From Calditrichia bacterium (GTDB taxonomy: Bacteria > Calditrichota > Calditrichia > RBG-13-44-9 > J075), in the NCBI GenBank assembly GCA_020635015.1, contig JACKAP010000011.1:62001-126000 (forward strand): a stretch of 64,000 bases of DNA, in the 5' to 3' direction. Made by a program: the position numbers and the translations under genes. How positions within the stretch are numbered: position 1 is the stretch's first letter; each line of letters opens with the position of its first letter. The notes below the pieces were generated by a model. That model had not been told where the DNA came from and did not search any database. It saw only the letters and a program-made list of their open reading frames with translations. Of this stretch, positions 16,023-24,230 are shown piece by piece.

Positions 16023-18365
16023 ATGAAACAACATAATCTTCACTTCTACCGCTTTATCGTGCTGGTGATGCTCCTGATGCTGGCCCAGGGCATGTTGGCC
16101 CAGGGCAACGGGCGCATCAGCGGGAAGGTGGTTGATGAGAAAACTCAAGAACCGCTGATCGGGGTCAACATCGAGGTGCTCGGCAGCAATACCGGCACCA
16201 CGACCGACAGCGAAGGCAGCTTTTGGCTGGAACAGTTAATCCCGGGCACGTATCGCCTGCGTTTTTCCTATATCGGCTACCAGGATCTGGTGCTGACCGA
16301 CATCATCGTCAATTCCGCTCGCCCGGCGATCGTCAACGCCCGGCTGCTGATCGCGCCGGTAGAAGGGGAAGCGGTGACGGTAACCTCCGGCTACTTCTCC
16401 GACGCCAGCGACAAGCCGGTCAGCAACATCACCTTCTCCCGGGAGGAGATCCGCCGCTTTCCCGGCGGTTTCGAAGATGTGGTGCGTACTGTGGCTTCGC
16501 TGCCCGGAGTGTCGGTGGTGAACGAGGGCGGGCGCAATGACCTGCTGGTGCGTGGGGGCGGGCCGAGCGAAAACCTCTACCTGGTCAACAATATCGAAGT
16601 TCCCAACATCAACCATTTCGGTTCCCAGGGCAGCAGTAGCGGATCGCTGAGTTTCGTCAATCTCGATTTTGTAGAGAACGTGGAATTCTCCACCGGCGGC
16701 TTCGGGGTGCGTTACGGCGACAAGATGTCTTCGGTGATGGCGCTGACCCTGCGCCCGGGGCGGGAGGACCGCCTCGGCGGCAAGGCCACCATCTCCGCCA
16801 CCCAGTTCGGGCTTAACCTGGAAGGGCCGCTGGGACAGAAAGGGAATTTCATCTTTTCCGCCCGCAAGAGCTACCTGGACCTGATCTTCAAAGCTGCCGG
16901 CCTGCCGTTTATTCCGACATATACCGATTTCAACCTGGTCGGTTATTACGACCTTTCCCCCCGCGATAAGCTGACTGTACTGGGCCTGGCGGCAATCGAC
17001 CGGGTCGACCGCGACCAGAGCACCCTGGAAAACCGGGTGACCAATGCCGGGATCATGGACAATACCCAGAACCAGTTCATCAGCGGGATCAATTACCGGA
17101 GATTAATGAACCGGGGCTTTGTCGACCTGACCCTGAACAACAACTATAACGAATTCCGCTTCAGCCAGATCGACGAGCAGGAAGTAGAATACTTTAACAG
17201 CCGGGCCAACGAGATCGAGACCGGTATCAAGCTGACTGCTTACCGCAAACTTTCCGGCAGCGCCGGGCTGTTTGGCGGTTTATCGTACAAGCATATCAGC
17301 AATGATAACCGCACCGTATTTGCCGACACCATCTACAACCGCAGCGGCAACCCGGTTGCGATCAGCGGCACCGATCTGCCGCAGCGGAGCGTTGTCAATA
17401 CCGCAGCCGGCAAATACGCCGCCCATCTGGAGTTGGAAAAACAGTTGCTGAAATCCCTATCCCTCAGCCTGGGAATTCGCGGCGATTATTACAGCTTTCT
17501 CGAAGACCCCGCCTACCCGGCGGCACGTGCCGCACTGCGCTGGCAGGCCGGGACAAGGATTAGCTTCAAGGCCAGCCTGGGGCGCTATTTTCAGGCCCCG
17601 TCCTATGTCTGGGTGGTCAATCCGGCCAACCGCGACCTGAAAGCACTGCGCAACGACATGGCCATTCTGGGCGGCAGCTACCTGTTCCGCGAGGATCTCC
17701 GCCTCTCCCTGGAAACCTATTACAAGCGCTATCGCGATCTGCCCACCGGCGCCACCCCGGAAACCGCCTACCTGGTGTTGACCAATACCGGGGTCGGCTA
17801 CGGCGGCCGGGAAGATGATTTCCAGTCGTTCGGCTACATTCCCCTGACCTCCGCCGCCAGCGGCCGGGCCTACGGAGCGGAGCTGCTGCTGCAAAAGCGT
17901 TTTTCCGATCTGCCCCTTTACGGCCAGATGAGCCTGGCCTGGGGAAAGAGTGAATATACCGCCGGCAATGAGATCACCTATCCCGGCGAATTTGACCAGC
18001 GATTCATTTTCAACCTCTCCGGCGGTTATAAATTCAACCGCAGCTGGGAAGTCAGCGCCAAGTTCCGCCTCTTCAGCGGCGCGCCGTTTACCCCGGTCTA
18101 CCGCCCGGCGGAAAATGGCGGCACGATCCAGAATCTGCCCGGAGAGTATCTCGCCGAACGCCTGGAAACCGGGCACTTGCTCGACGTGCGGATCGACCGC
18201 CGCTTCAACTTCCGCGCCTGGAGCCTGATCCTGTTCGCCGACGTGCAGAATGTCTACAACAATAAGCTGCAATTGCGCCCGCGTTACGATTTCTGGGAGG
18301 ATGTGGTGGATGACCGGGAAGCATTGGGGCTGCTGCCCTCGATCGGCATCAGCGCGGAGTTTTGA
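16023..18365 (+). CDS. TonB-dependent outer-membrane receptor (780 aa)
   Basis: ATG 16023 begins a clear signal peptide (YRFIVLVMLLMLAQGMLAQG). An in-frame GTG at 15981 would add 14 non-signal residues and is rejected. A carboxypeptidase-regulatory-like beta-sandwich follows (GRISGKVVDEKTQEPLIGVN). Next are the plug, with DVVRTVASLPGV and LLVRGGGPSENLYLVN, and a beta-barrel ending in a terminal strand with Phe (SIGISAEF). The receptor imports some large ligand across the outer membrane using TonB energy. The ligand is not evident; CarH needs cobalamin, but nothing here identifies it as a B12 receptor, and no cobalamin riboswitch was seen upstream. Confidence 0.92.
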   Translation: MKQHNLHFYRFIVLVMLLMLAQGMLAQGNGRISGKVVDEKTQEPLIGVNIEVLGSNTGTTTDSEGSFWLEQLIPGTYRLRFSYIGYQDLVLTDIIVNSARPAIVNARLLIAPVEGEAVTVTSGYFSDASDKPVSNITFSREEIRRFPGGFEDVVRTVASLPGVSVVNEGGRNDLLVRGGGPSENLYLVNNIEVPNINHFGSQGSSSGSLSFVNLDFVENVEFSTGGFGVRYGDKMSSVMALTLRPGREDRLGGKATISATQFGLNLEGPLGQKGNFIFSARKSYLDLIFKAAGLPFIPTYTDFNLVGYYDLSPRDKLTVLGLAAIDRVDRDQSTLENRVTNAGIMDNTQNQFISGINYRRLMNRGFVDLTLNNNYNEFRFSQIDEQEVEYFNSRANEIETGIKLTAYRKLSGSAGLFGGLSYKHISNDNRTVFADTIYNRSGNPVAISGTDLPQRSVVNTAAGKYAAHLELEKQLLKSLSLSLGIRGDYYSFLEDPAYPAARAALRWQAGTRISFKASLGRYFQAPSYVWVVNPANRDLKALRNDMAILGGSYLFREDLRLSLETYYKRYRDLPTGATPETAYLVLTNTGVGYGGREDDFQSFGYIPLTSAASGRAYGAELLLQKRFSDLPLYGQMSLAWGKSEYTAGNEITYPGEFDQRFIFNLSGGYKFNRSWEVSAKFRLFSGAPFTPVYRPAENGGTIQNLPGEYLAERLETGHLLDVRIDRRFNFRAWSLILFADVQNVYNNKLQLRPRYDFWEDVVDDREALGLLPSIGISAEF

Positions 18366-18454
18366 TTATGGATCTGAAGAGATCCGCCGCTTCTGGAACG
18401 ATTGCAGCCGCATCACCGGCTGGAGGCCGTCAGAAAAAACGGAAATACTTTTGT

Positions 18455-18590
18455 CCACGGATTACACGGATTGACACGGATGGATTGATGGTGCGAATGA
18501 TTCGGGAGTTCTTGGAAATAGGTATAAAAAGTTTATCTTTTATTTCCGGAACAGAACAAATCAATCAGTGTTAATCCGTGTAATCCGTGG
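18455..18590. repeat. Inverted repeat, CCACGGATT family
   Basis: The left arm CCACGGATTACACGGATTG starts at 18455 and the right arm GTTAATCCGTGTAATCCGTGG ends at 18590, with about 90 bases of unrelated spacer. It lies between the TonB receptor and the broken FAD gene. Confidence 0.85.
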
Positions 18591-18619
18591 ATTCAAAAAA
18601 CAGCTTTGAGGTATATGCC

Positions 18620-19028
18620 ATGCATTCTGAAAAAGCGCATCATTGTTTGATCGTCGGAGGCGGCCTGGCCGGGTTGATGGCGGCTCGCAAATTGCATGAT
18701 GCGGGTATCGGCGTTACTGTGCTCGACAAGGGGCGGGGGCTGGGAGGAAGGCTGGCGACCCGGCGCTTCAGCCATCCGGAAGTGGGAGATGGTCGCGACG
18801 ACACTCCTGAAAGCCGCGGCGCCCTGGGTTAAATCGCCGGTGCTGCGCTACCAATTGCACCGCTGGCGCTACAGTCAGCCGCTCAGCGGCGGCACGCCGG
18901 AATATTACCGGACGCTGGGGGCTCCCGCACCGCTGATCCTCGCCGGAGACGGCTTCAGCGGCGGCCGGGTGGAAGGGGCCGCCTGCTCCGGCCTGGCAGC
19001 TGCGGAGGCATTGCTGGCAACGGTTTAG
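18620..19028 (+). pseudogene. Broken renalase-like FAD-dependent oxidoreductase
   Basis: Frame 1 from ATG 18620 encodes an FAD-binding start (CLIVGGGLAGLMAARKLHD, LDKGRGLGGRLATRRF), then drifts and stops at 18832. Another frame carries the expected family C terminus: WVKSPVLRYQLHRWRYSQPL, then LILAGDGFSGGRVEGAACSG and a helix AAAEALLATV, ending at 19028. The usual middle of roughly 200 residues is missing, and the two ends are joined out of frame near 18776-18790. It is a deletion remnant of a renalase/amine-oxidase-like gene, a family often seen near photolyase genes. Confidence 0.85.
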
Positions 19029-19086
19029 CCACGAATCCACCCGAATGCTTTAACGGCAGGGAAAAGTCTTAAAGTAGAACTATACT

Positions 19087-19126
19087 CAAAAAAAATCCCC
19101 GCAGACAGGGACATGCCTACGGGGAT
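19087..19126 (-). terminator. Rho-independent terminator of the DUF4397 gene
   Basis: On the minus strand a 7-bp stem ATCCCCG/CGGGGAT is followed by a run of nine T. It lies 40 bases after the stop codon. Confidence 0.85.
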
Positions 19127-19164
19127 GGGGTGTTGTGAGGGCTACTGAGGGTAAATTAGAGTGC

Positions 19165-20481
19165 TTAGTTGGCGATGATTTCCGCGCCCAGCGCTTTATT
19201 GCCGGCGCCGCTGACCAATCCCTTTGCGAATACAGTGTAAATCTTACCATCTTCCAAAACAATACCGGGCAGGTCAAGCACGACGGTCGAGGTACCGGCC
19301 AGCCGAACCTGCAGATTATAGGTAGCGGCATCCAGCGGGGTAAAGTCGGTCGCTTGCTTAAATTCGTAATTACCGAACACCACGCTGCCGTCGGTCAGGG
19401 TGATATCGACCGCCGGGGCATCGGGCGAAAGGTGGATGAAGCGCACATGGGCTTTACCGGCTGCCGGGGCGGTCAGGTCGTCTTCGAACACCAGCGGGGT
19501 GATCTTGCTGAGCACGTCAACCGCGAAGATCGAGTAGTTCTGATCAGCCGTAAATACCAGGTCGGCTTCGATCACGGTCTGGGAAGTACCGCTCGCATTT
19601 ACCTTGATGTTGCGGGTGCCGGGATTCACTTCCAGGTAGCCGGTGTTGGCGGGAAATTCCAGGGCGGCGCTGTTTACCACCGCGTCATCCAGCAGCAGGT
19701 CGACACCGGGCGCATCGGGAGAAGCATGAATCACCATCACATTGGCCCGGGCATCGGTGGTCAGATCGACGAAGGCATCACCGGCATTATTGTCGACAAA
19801 CACCCGCACAGCAAAGGGATAGTTGGTGTCGGTCAGGGTGCCGTGCGCCACTACGGTGTAAACCGAGCCGTTGGTCACCGTGATCGGATCAAATACCACC
19901 ACTTCGGTATCCGAACCGGTCGGCGTTACCACGAAGGTATAAGTGCCGGCATCGACTTCGATATAGTCGGTGAACTGCTCAAAGGGCACATTTGTGAACA
20001 CCGCCGGGCCGCTGCCGCTATTCAGTTTCACATCCACCGCCGGGGCATCGGGAGCGGTGTGCACCAGGCGCACTTTTGCTTTGCTGCTATTGGCGCTGCG
20101 GGCATCTTCACTCACGATGGCACCGATATTGGCCAGCTCATTGACGGCATATACCGTATATTCTTTATCCTGCTCCAGCGTCAGATCCACATCGATCACG
20201 ATCGGGCTGGTCGCGCCGGTAGGGGATACCTGAATGTTACGAGTGCCGGCGGGTACCTCGGCATAACCGGAAGTTTCGCCATACGCGAGGTTGGCAATCG
20301 CCACGCTTCCGTCAACCCATATATCAACTGCCGGGGCATCGTAGCTGGTGTGAATGACACGCACCTTCGCATTGCCGTCCGGCTCATTGTTGTTTACCGG
20401 GTTGCTGTCACTATCGCACGCAGTCAGCATGATTGCGGCCATCGCGACCATCACCACACTAAAAAACTTAAAACGCTTCAT
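19165..20481 (-). CDS. Lipoprotein with four DUF4397 repeats
   Basis: A 438-residue exported lipoprotein with signal peptide and lipobox (AAIMLTAC). Four tandem DUF4397 beta-domains follow, each starting with a variant of KVRVIHTSYDAPAVDIWVDG (near residues 40, 136, 246 and 345) and carrying GTYxFxVTPTG-like strands. DUF4397 proteins are surface or periplasmic and of unknown function, probably adhesive or structural. The gene stands alone with its own promoter and terminator. Two CGCTCA boxes like those of the light island flank the promoter, making it a candidate distant member of the CarH regulon. Confidence 0.9.
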   Translation of the reverse strand: MKRFKFFSVVMVAMAAIMLTACDSDSNPVNNNEPDGNAKVRVIHTSYDAPAVDIWVDGSVAIANLAYGETSGYAEVPAGTRNIQVSPTGATSPIVIDVDLTLEQDKEYTVYAVNELANIGAIVSEDARSANSSKAKVRLVHTAPDAPAVDVKLNSGSGPAVFTNVPFEQFTDYIEVDAGTYTFVVTPTGSDTEVVVFDPITVTNGSVYTVVAHGTLTDTNYPFAVRVFVDNNAGDAFVDLTTDARANVMVIHASPDAPGVDLLLDDAVVNSAALEFPANTGYLEVNPGTRNIKVNASGTSQTVIEADLVFTADQNYSIFAVDVLSKITPLVFEDDLTAPAAGKAHVRFIHLSPDAPAVDITLTDGSVVFGNYEFKQATDFTPLDAATYNLQVRLAGTSTVVLDLPGIVLEDGKIYTVFAKGLVSGAGNKALGAEIIAN

Positions 20482-20569
20482 AGCTTGCTCCTTTGGTTTG
20501 TTTGAACAAATCGGTTGAATAAATAGCTAAGTCCACTTACTACCTCCTTGTATGATGAAAACCCCAATA

Positions 20570-20584
20570 TGAGCGTTTTGAGCG
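20570..20584 (-). promoter_or_regulatory. Candidate CarH box 4 (CGCTCAAAACGCTCA)
   Basis: On the minus strand this is an exact match to the boxes at 7372 and 14898. It lies 12 bases downstream of the -10 of the DUF4397 gene, like box 2 at ribA. Confidence 0.55.
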
Positions 20585-20596
20585 TTTTCGAAAGCA

Positions 20597-20625
20597 ATAA
20601 TATAACGGTGGAGTTCAAATGTCAA
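20597..20625 (-). promoter_or_regulatory. Promoter of the DUF4397 lipoprotein gene
   Basis: On the minus strand a consensus TTGACA is followed after 17 bases by TATTAT, with an alternative TATATT at 15. It lies about 115 bases upstream of the ATG, leaving a long 5' UTR that contains box 4. Confidence 0.7.
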
Positions 20626-20643
20626 GCAAAAAATCAAAAATAT

Positions 20644-20658
20644 CGCTCAAATCGCTCA
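20644..20658 (+). promoter_or_regulatory. Candidate CarH box 5 (CGCTCAAATCGCTCA)
   Basis: This variant box has the same 9-bp spacing but opposite orientation, 18 bases upstream of the DUF4397 -35. It is followed by the small palindrome CAAATTTG. Confidence 0.5.
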
Positions 20659-20820
20659 AATTTGAGTTTTTGGGGCACTCACACCATCGGAAGCAGTGCC
20701 GGTTTGAGCAGGCGCATTTTCACCATCGTCATAAAAAAAAATCTGCCAGAGTGGAATTTAAAAATCATGGGAACGATCTAGGCGTGTTGACATTTAGCCG
20801 GTCGGATTGGTGGTGGAGAA

Positions 20821-20839
20821 GGGCAGGGGGAGGGGCGGG
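20821..20839 (+). other. G-quadruplex-type motif
   Basis: GGGCAGGGGGAGGGGCGGG has four G-runs with 1-2 base loops. It lies in a 586-bp gene-free stretch between divergent minus-strand units; apart from promoter, boxes and repeats I see no gene there. Confidence 0.7.
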
Positions 20840-20858
20840 CTGTGGGCGTGTATTTTTG

Positions 20859-20940
20859 AAAGGATGAAGGATGAAGGATAAAGGATGAAGGATGAAGGAT
20901 GAAGGATAAAGGATGAAGGATGAAGGATGAAGGATGAAGA
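20859..20940 (+). repeat. Tandem AAGGATG(A) microsatellite
   Basis: About ten units of AAGGATG or AAGGATA run in tandem. A complementary block occurs at 25315-25346. Confidence 0.9.
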
Positions 20941-20989
20941 AAATCTTGCGAAAAGTGCTTGGTCATGGAAATAGATTTCGTTTTGTTCT

Positions 20990-21066
20990 AACATCCAACA
21001 TCCAACATCCAATATCCAACATCCAACATCCAACATCCAACATCCAACATCCAACATCCAGCATCT
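20990..21066 (+). repeat. Tandem AACATCC microsatellite
   Basis: Roughly ten units of CATCCAA occur with variants, ending at the 3' end of the aminotransferase gene. Complementary copies occur at 58754-58788. This is not a CRISPR: there are no spacers. Confidence 0.9.
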
Positions 21067-21067
21067 G

Positions 21068-22363
21068 CTACAACTGCTTCAAATGCTTCTTCAGCAGATT
21101 TCCCATTATCTCAATACCTTCAAATATCCGCTCTTTCGGCACTGCGGAGAAGGAAAGACGCATGCCGTTGGTATGCGGTTTGGCCGACACCAATTTGCCC
21201 CGCGCATCGACCACCAGCCCTTCCGGCGGGAAGAAAGCATGGGAGGGCACAAAGAGCAGATTGTTTGGTATCGCCACCTTCTCATTGAAGGTCTTCGAGT
21301 CAAAATTAACCCCGGGCAGGGTTTCCCACCAGACGAAGAAGCCCCCGGTGGGCCGGGTCATGATGCCTTTCGGGAAAAAGCTTCCCAGCGCTTCCAGCAT
21401 CGCCCCGCAGCGTTCCCGGTAGATGCCCAGCACTTCCCCGAGGATCTGGTCGAGGTCCAGGGAATAGTAGCGCTCGGCAATGACCTGGTTGAGTACCGGG
21501 CTGCACAGGTCGTAATAGCCCTTGGCTTTTTCCACCATATCACCGATCTCTGCCGGATATACCCCATAGCCGATGCGCAGCACCCCGGCTTCTTTGCTGG
21601 TGGAGGCGAGATATACCACCACCCGGTTCTCGGTGTCGTAGGCTTTAATCGGATTGAGACGCTTCTTGCCGAATTGGATTTCCTTGTAGGCGCCGTCCTC
21701 TACAATCAGGATGTTTTCCCGTTGCGCGATCTCGAAAAAGGCTTTGCGGCGGTCTTGCGGCAGGGTGGTGCCGGAGGGATTGTCGCTATCGGAGACGATA
21801 TAGAGAATCTTCGGCACCGTTCCGGCTTCGCGCTTGACCGCGGCGATGGCTTTCTCTACTCCCTCCACCGTCAAGCCGTTCTCATCGCTAGGGCAGCAGA
21901 CCACATTCCCGCCCAACTTGACCGCCGGCGTGACGAAGCCAAGGTAGCTCGGCGCGGCGCTGAGGATGTAATCGCCGGGGTTGATGATGCTGTCGAGCAG
22001 CCCGTAGAGCGCCTGTTGAGCGCCGTTCGTCACCAGCACCCGGTGATAATCGGTTTCCGGATCAAACGGCAGGTGCTGGCGTTCCACCAGCCGCTTCAGA
22101 AAAAGCTTCCGCAGGCTGTCCAGACCAGGAGTTTTATTGTAGTTGAAGAGTTGCAGCGAGGATGCCTTATTGCCTTCCCCGATATCGCTCAGCAATTCCC
22201 GGCCAATCTCTTCGATGATGCCGGCCAACTGGCGGATCGGCAGCGCACCGGGCAGTCCGCCGCCGAAATAATACTTCACCTGGTACTTCAACAGCCTCCG
22301 GATTTCACCTTCCGGGATTCGATAGGTCCATTCGGCATAAGGCAGCGTTTCTCTTTTTAACAT
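21068..22363 (-). CDS. PLP-dependent aminotransferase, class I/II (2-aminoadipate/LysN-like)
   Basis: A 431-residue fold-type I aminotransferase. VTNGAQQALYGLLDSI marks the cofactor-binding turn, VSDSDNPSGTTL gives the Asn-Pro that contacts PLP, VEDGAYKE the Asp that pairs with the pyridine nitrogen, and Lys257 in ASTSKEAGVLRIGY is the Schiff-base lysine. The nearest recognisable group is the 2-aminoadipate / aromatic aminotransferases of the LysN/MocR type, but there is no N-terminal HTH, so it is an enzyme rather than a regulator. Substrate cannot be set from sequence. It stands alone, and its stop codon abuts the AACATCC repeat. Confidence 0.88.
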   Translation of the reverse strand: MLKRETLPYAEWTYRIPEGEIRRLLKYQVKYYFGGGLPGALPIRQLAGIIEEIGRELLSDIGEGNKASSLQLFNYNKTPGLDSLRKLFLKRLVERQHLPFDPETDYHRVLVTNGAQQALYGLLDSIINPGDYILSAAPSYLGFVTPAVKLGGNVVCCPSDENGLTVEGVEKAIAAVKREAGTVPKILYIVSDSDNPSGTTLPQDRRKAFFEIAQRENILIVEDGAYKEIQFGKKRLNPIKAYDTENRVVVYLASTSKEAGVLRIGYGVYPAEIGDMVEKAKGYYDLCSPVLNQVIAERYYSLDLDQILGEVLGIYRERCGAMLEALGSFFPKGIMTRPTGGFFVWWETLPGVNFDSKTFNEKVAIPNNLLFVPSHAFFPPEGLVVDARGKLVSAKPHTNGMRLSFSAVPKERIFEGIEIMGNLLKKHLKQL

Positions 22364-22477
22364 CGGTCACCTCCATTCGATAATCCCGCCACGGGGGTGA
22401 CAGCGGCAATCGCTACCTGAAAGCTCCTGCGTTCAGTGTGAGAACCTCCTGCTAACTCCGGTGAATGCCCGCCATCA

Positions 22478-22945
22478 TCATACGCCGTCCGGCGTTTTGA
22501 TCTCTACCTCGAACGACACTTCCGTCGTAATCGAATTGGTGATCAGGCATTGCTGATGCGCACGTTCCAGCGTTTGACGGGCTAAGGCAACTGCTTCAGG
22601 CGTTTCGACAATGATCGTAGGCGATATGATAACTTTGGTAAAACGATAGCTGCCGTCAACAAACTCCAGGATTCCCCGGGCACGGCTGGTATATGATTTT
22701 ACCGGAAGCGACTTCCGCTCGGCAAATGCCGAAAAGGTCAATAGCATGCACATATCTATTGAACCGACAAAGAGATCCTCCGGCGTCCATACCCCGGGTT
22801 CACCTTTGAATTCCGGCGGACTGGCGAAGCGGATTTCCGGCTTTTCTGTTCCGCGGATCGTACCGGTCTTACCACCGTTCCAATGCAGGCTGGTTTCGAA
22901 TGAGAAGGATTTGTGCTTGATGGTTGGTTTTGCGTCGGATGGCAT
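22478..22945 (-). CDS. OsmC-family peroxiredoxin-like protein
   Basis: A 155-residue protein of the OsmC/Ohr superfamily, which reduces organic hydroperoxides. The N-terminal strand region ETSLHWNGGKTGTI, WTPEDLFVGSIDMC with the first reactive Cys, and RAHQQCLITNS with the second Cys are all present. It belongs to the broad OsmC group rather than classical Ohr. It appears to be transcribed alone, from a 124-bp gap that follows the zinc-ribbon gene. Confidence 0.88.
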   Translation of the reverse strand: MPSDAKPTIKHKSFSFETSLHWNGGKTGTIRGTEKPEIRFASPPEFKGEPGVWTPEDLFVGSIDMCMLLTFSAFAERKSLPVKSYTSRARGILEFVDGSYRFTKVIISPTIIVETPEAVALARQTLERAHQQCLITNSITTEVSFEVEIKTPDGV

Positions 22946-23069
22946 CTGCTAACTCCCTTTTATAACTATATGAACTAGCGTTTCAAGCTTGTTCTATGTT
23001 ATGACAAATCCCCAATCCAAACCATGAGATCGGTTAGCCGGAAATATGATTTTTGTCAGATGCAACATC

Positions 23070-23963
23070 TCAGCGGGATTTGAGTTCGCTGAGCTTATCG
23101 ATGGCGGGCATGTATAATGGTTCGATTCGCAATACCGTCTCATAGTAGCGGATTGCGGTATTGCGCGACTGTCGGGCAACCGCCTGATCGCCCTGCTCCA
23201 TGTAGAATTTGATGATTTTTTGCTTCATCTTGAGGATGTAGTTGTTCTCCGGATCGATCGCCAGAATTTCTTCGATATACATCAGCGCATTATTGTCTTC
23301 CGGTGTGAGGTAATTTCCCCCCTGGAAAGCTTGAATCGCTTTGTCGACCAGTTCCGGAAGCCTTTTCTGAAGCATCAGGTGCCGCGCTTCCACCGCCAGG
23401 AGGGAGTCCTGAATCTCTGCCGTGCGCAGCAGCGACAGGGAGGCGAAGTCACCTTCCGGATATTGCCGGAGGTAATCCTGATATACCTGCTTGGCATCGC
23501 TGTATTTGCCTTGCTGATATAGCATCTCCCCTTTGCTGAACAGGGATTTGCTTTCCTGAAATTCGAACCAGTCGATCATATACCACACGCCGCTGACCAG
23601 CAGGGCGGTGGTGACCAATGCCACCAGCAGCACGAAACGGCGTTTCTCTTTTGTCACGGTGGGAATCGTCGATGCGCCATAGGCTTCAGGCGCGGCCGGT
23701 CTTGCGGTATTGGGCCGCCTATCCGCCGTCTGTTGCGGTCGGCTGGAAAGCGGTGACGACTGCCGGGGCGAGATTGTCTCCGGCGGCTGCTGCCGCACAG
23801 CGGGATTGACCGGTAGATCCGGTCGGCTCTCGCCGATCACCCGTAACGGGGTCTGCACCACCTCAGGATCACCGGAAATTGATTCGCTCAACGTCTGTTT
23901 ACAGCGGATGCATGTCACGCGGCTATTGCTGTTAATTGCACCGCAATGATTGCAGACAATCAT
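23070..23963 (-). CDS. Zinc-ribbon membrane protein with TPR-like C-terminal region
   Basis: A 297-residue protein. A zinc ribbon (MIVCNHCGAI ... VTCIRCKQ, two CxxC pairs) occupies residues 3-20. A Pro/Gln/Ser-rich linker follows, then one membrane helix (RRFVLLVALVTTALLVSGVW) near residues 105-130. The C-terminal half has TPR-like helices (LYQQGKYSDAKQVYQDYL, ALMYIEEILAIDPEN, AIRYYETVLRIEPLYMPAI). The cytoplasmic ribbon and outward TPR region suggest a scaffold; function unknown. Such small ribbon-TM-TPR proteins are common in this part of the bacterial tree. Confidence 0.8.
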   Translation of the reverse strand: MIVCNHCGAINSNSRVTCIRCKQTLSESISGDPEVVQTPLRVIGESRPDLPVNPAVRQQPPETISPRQSSPLSSRPQQTADRRPNTARPAAPEAYGASTIPTVTKEKRRFVLLVALVTTALLVSGVWYMIDWFEFQESKSLFSKGEMLYQQGKYSDAKQVYQDYLRQYPEGDFASLSLLRTAEIQDSLLAVEARHLMLQKRLPELVDKAIQAFQGGNYLTPEDNNALMYIEEILAIDPENNYILKMKQKIIKFYMEQGDQAVARQSRNTAIRYYETVLRIEPLYMPAIDKLSELKSR

Positions 23964-24230
23964 GTATCATCCTTTTTGAATTCTCTCCTCAAAACTGCTC
24001 AAGCCCCCGGTGATGGATGTTGCTTTGGGGTGGTGGTGTTTGAAATGAGCCGGGCGGCATACTCCCCTATATACTGACAGGCACACATACGACAAAAACC
24101 GGAGGATGGGCAGGTCGCAGTATCGCCGCCAAGAATGCCCTAAAGTTCACGAACTTCCAGTGAATCATCGTGATATCGGTCAATAGAATCAGGATTAATT
24201 GTATAATTCTCTCACACGCTGTGAGGCGGG

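Noticed and set aside
16023..18365. BtuB-type B12 receptor assignment
   Set aside because: Attractive next to a B12 photoreceptor, but the carboxypeptidase-like N domain and barrel give no substrate information.
18362..18574. Small plus-strand ORF overlapping the TonB receptor stop
   Set aside because: No ribosome site of its own, no recognisable domain, and most of it reads through the inverted repeat at 18455.
20548..20867. Plus-strand ORFs in the gene-free stretch before 20.9 kb
   Set aside because: They cover the minus-strand DUF4397 promoter and boxes and have low-complexity translations.
20990..21066. Possible CRISPR-like array (repeated AACATCC)
   Set aside because: Units are contiguous 7-8 base words with no spacers; it is a microsatellite.
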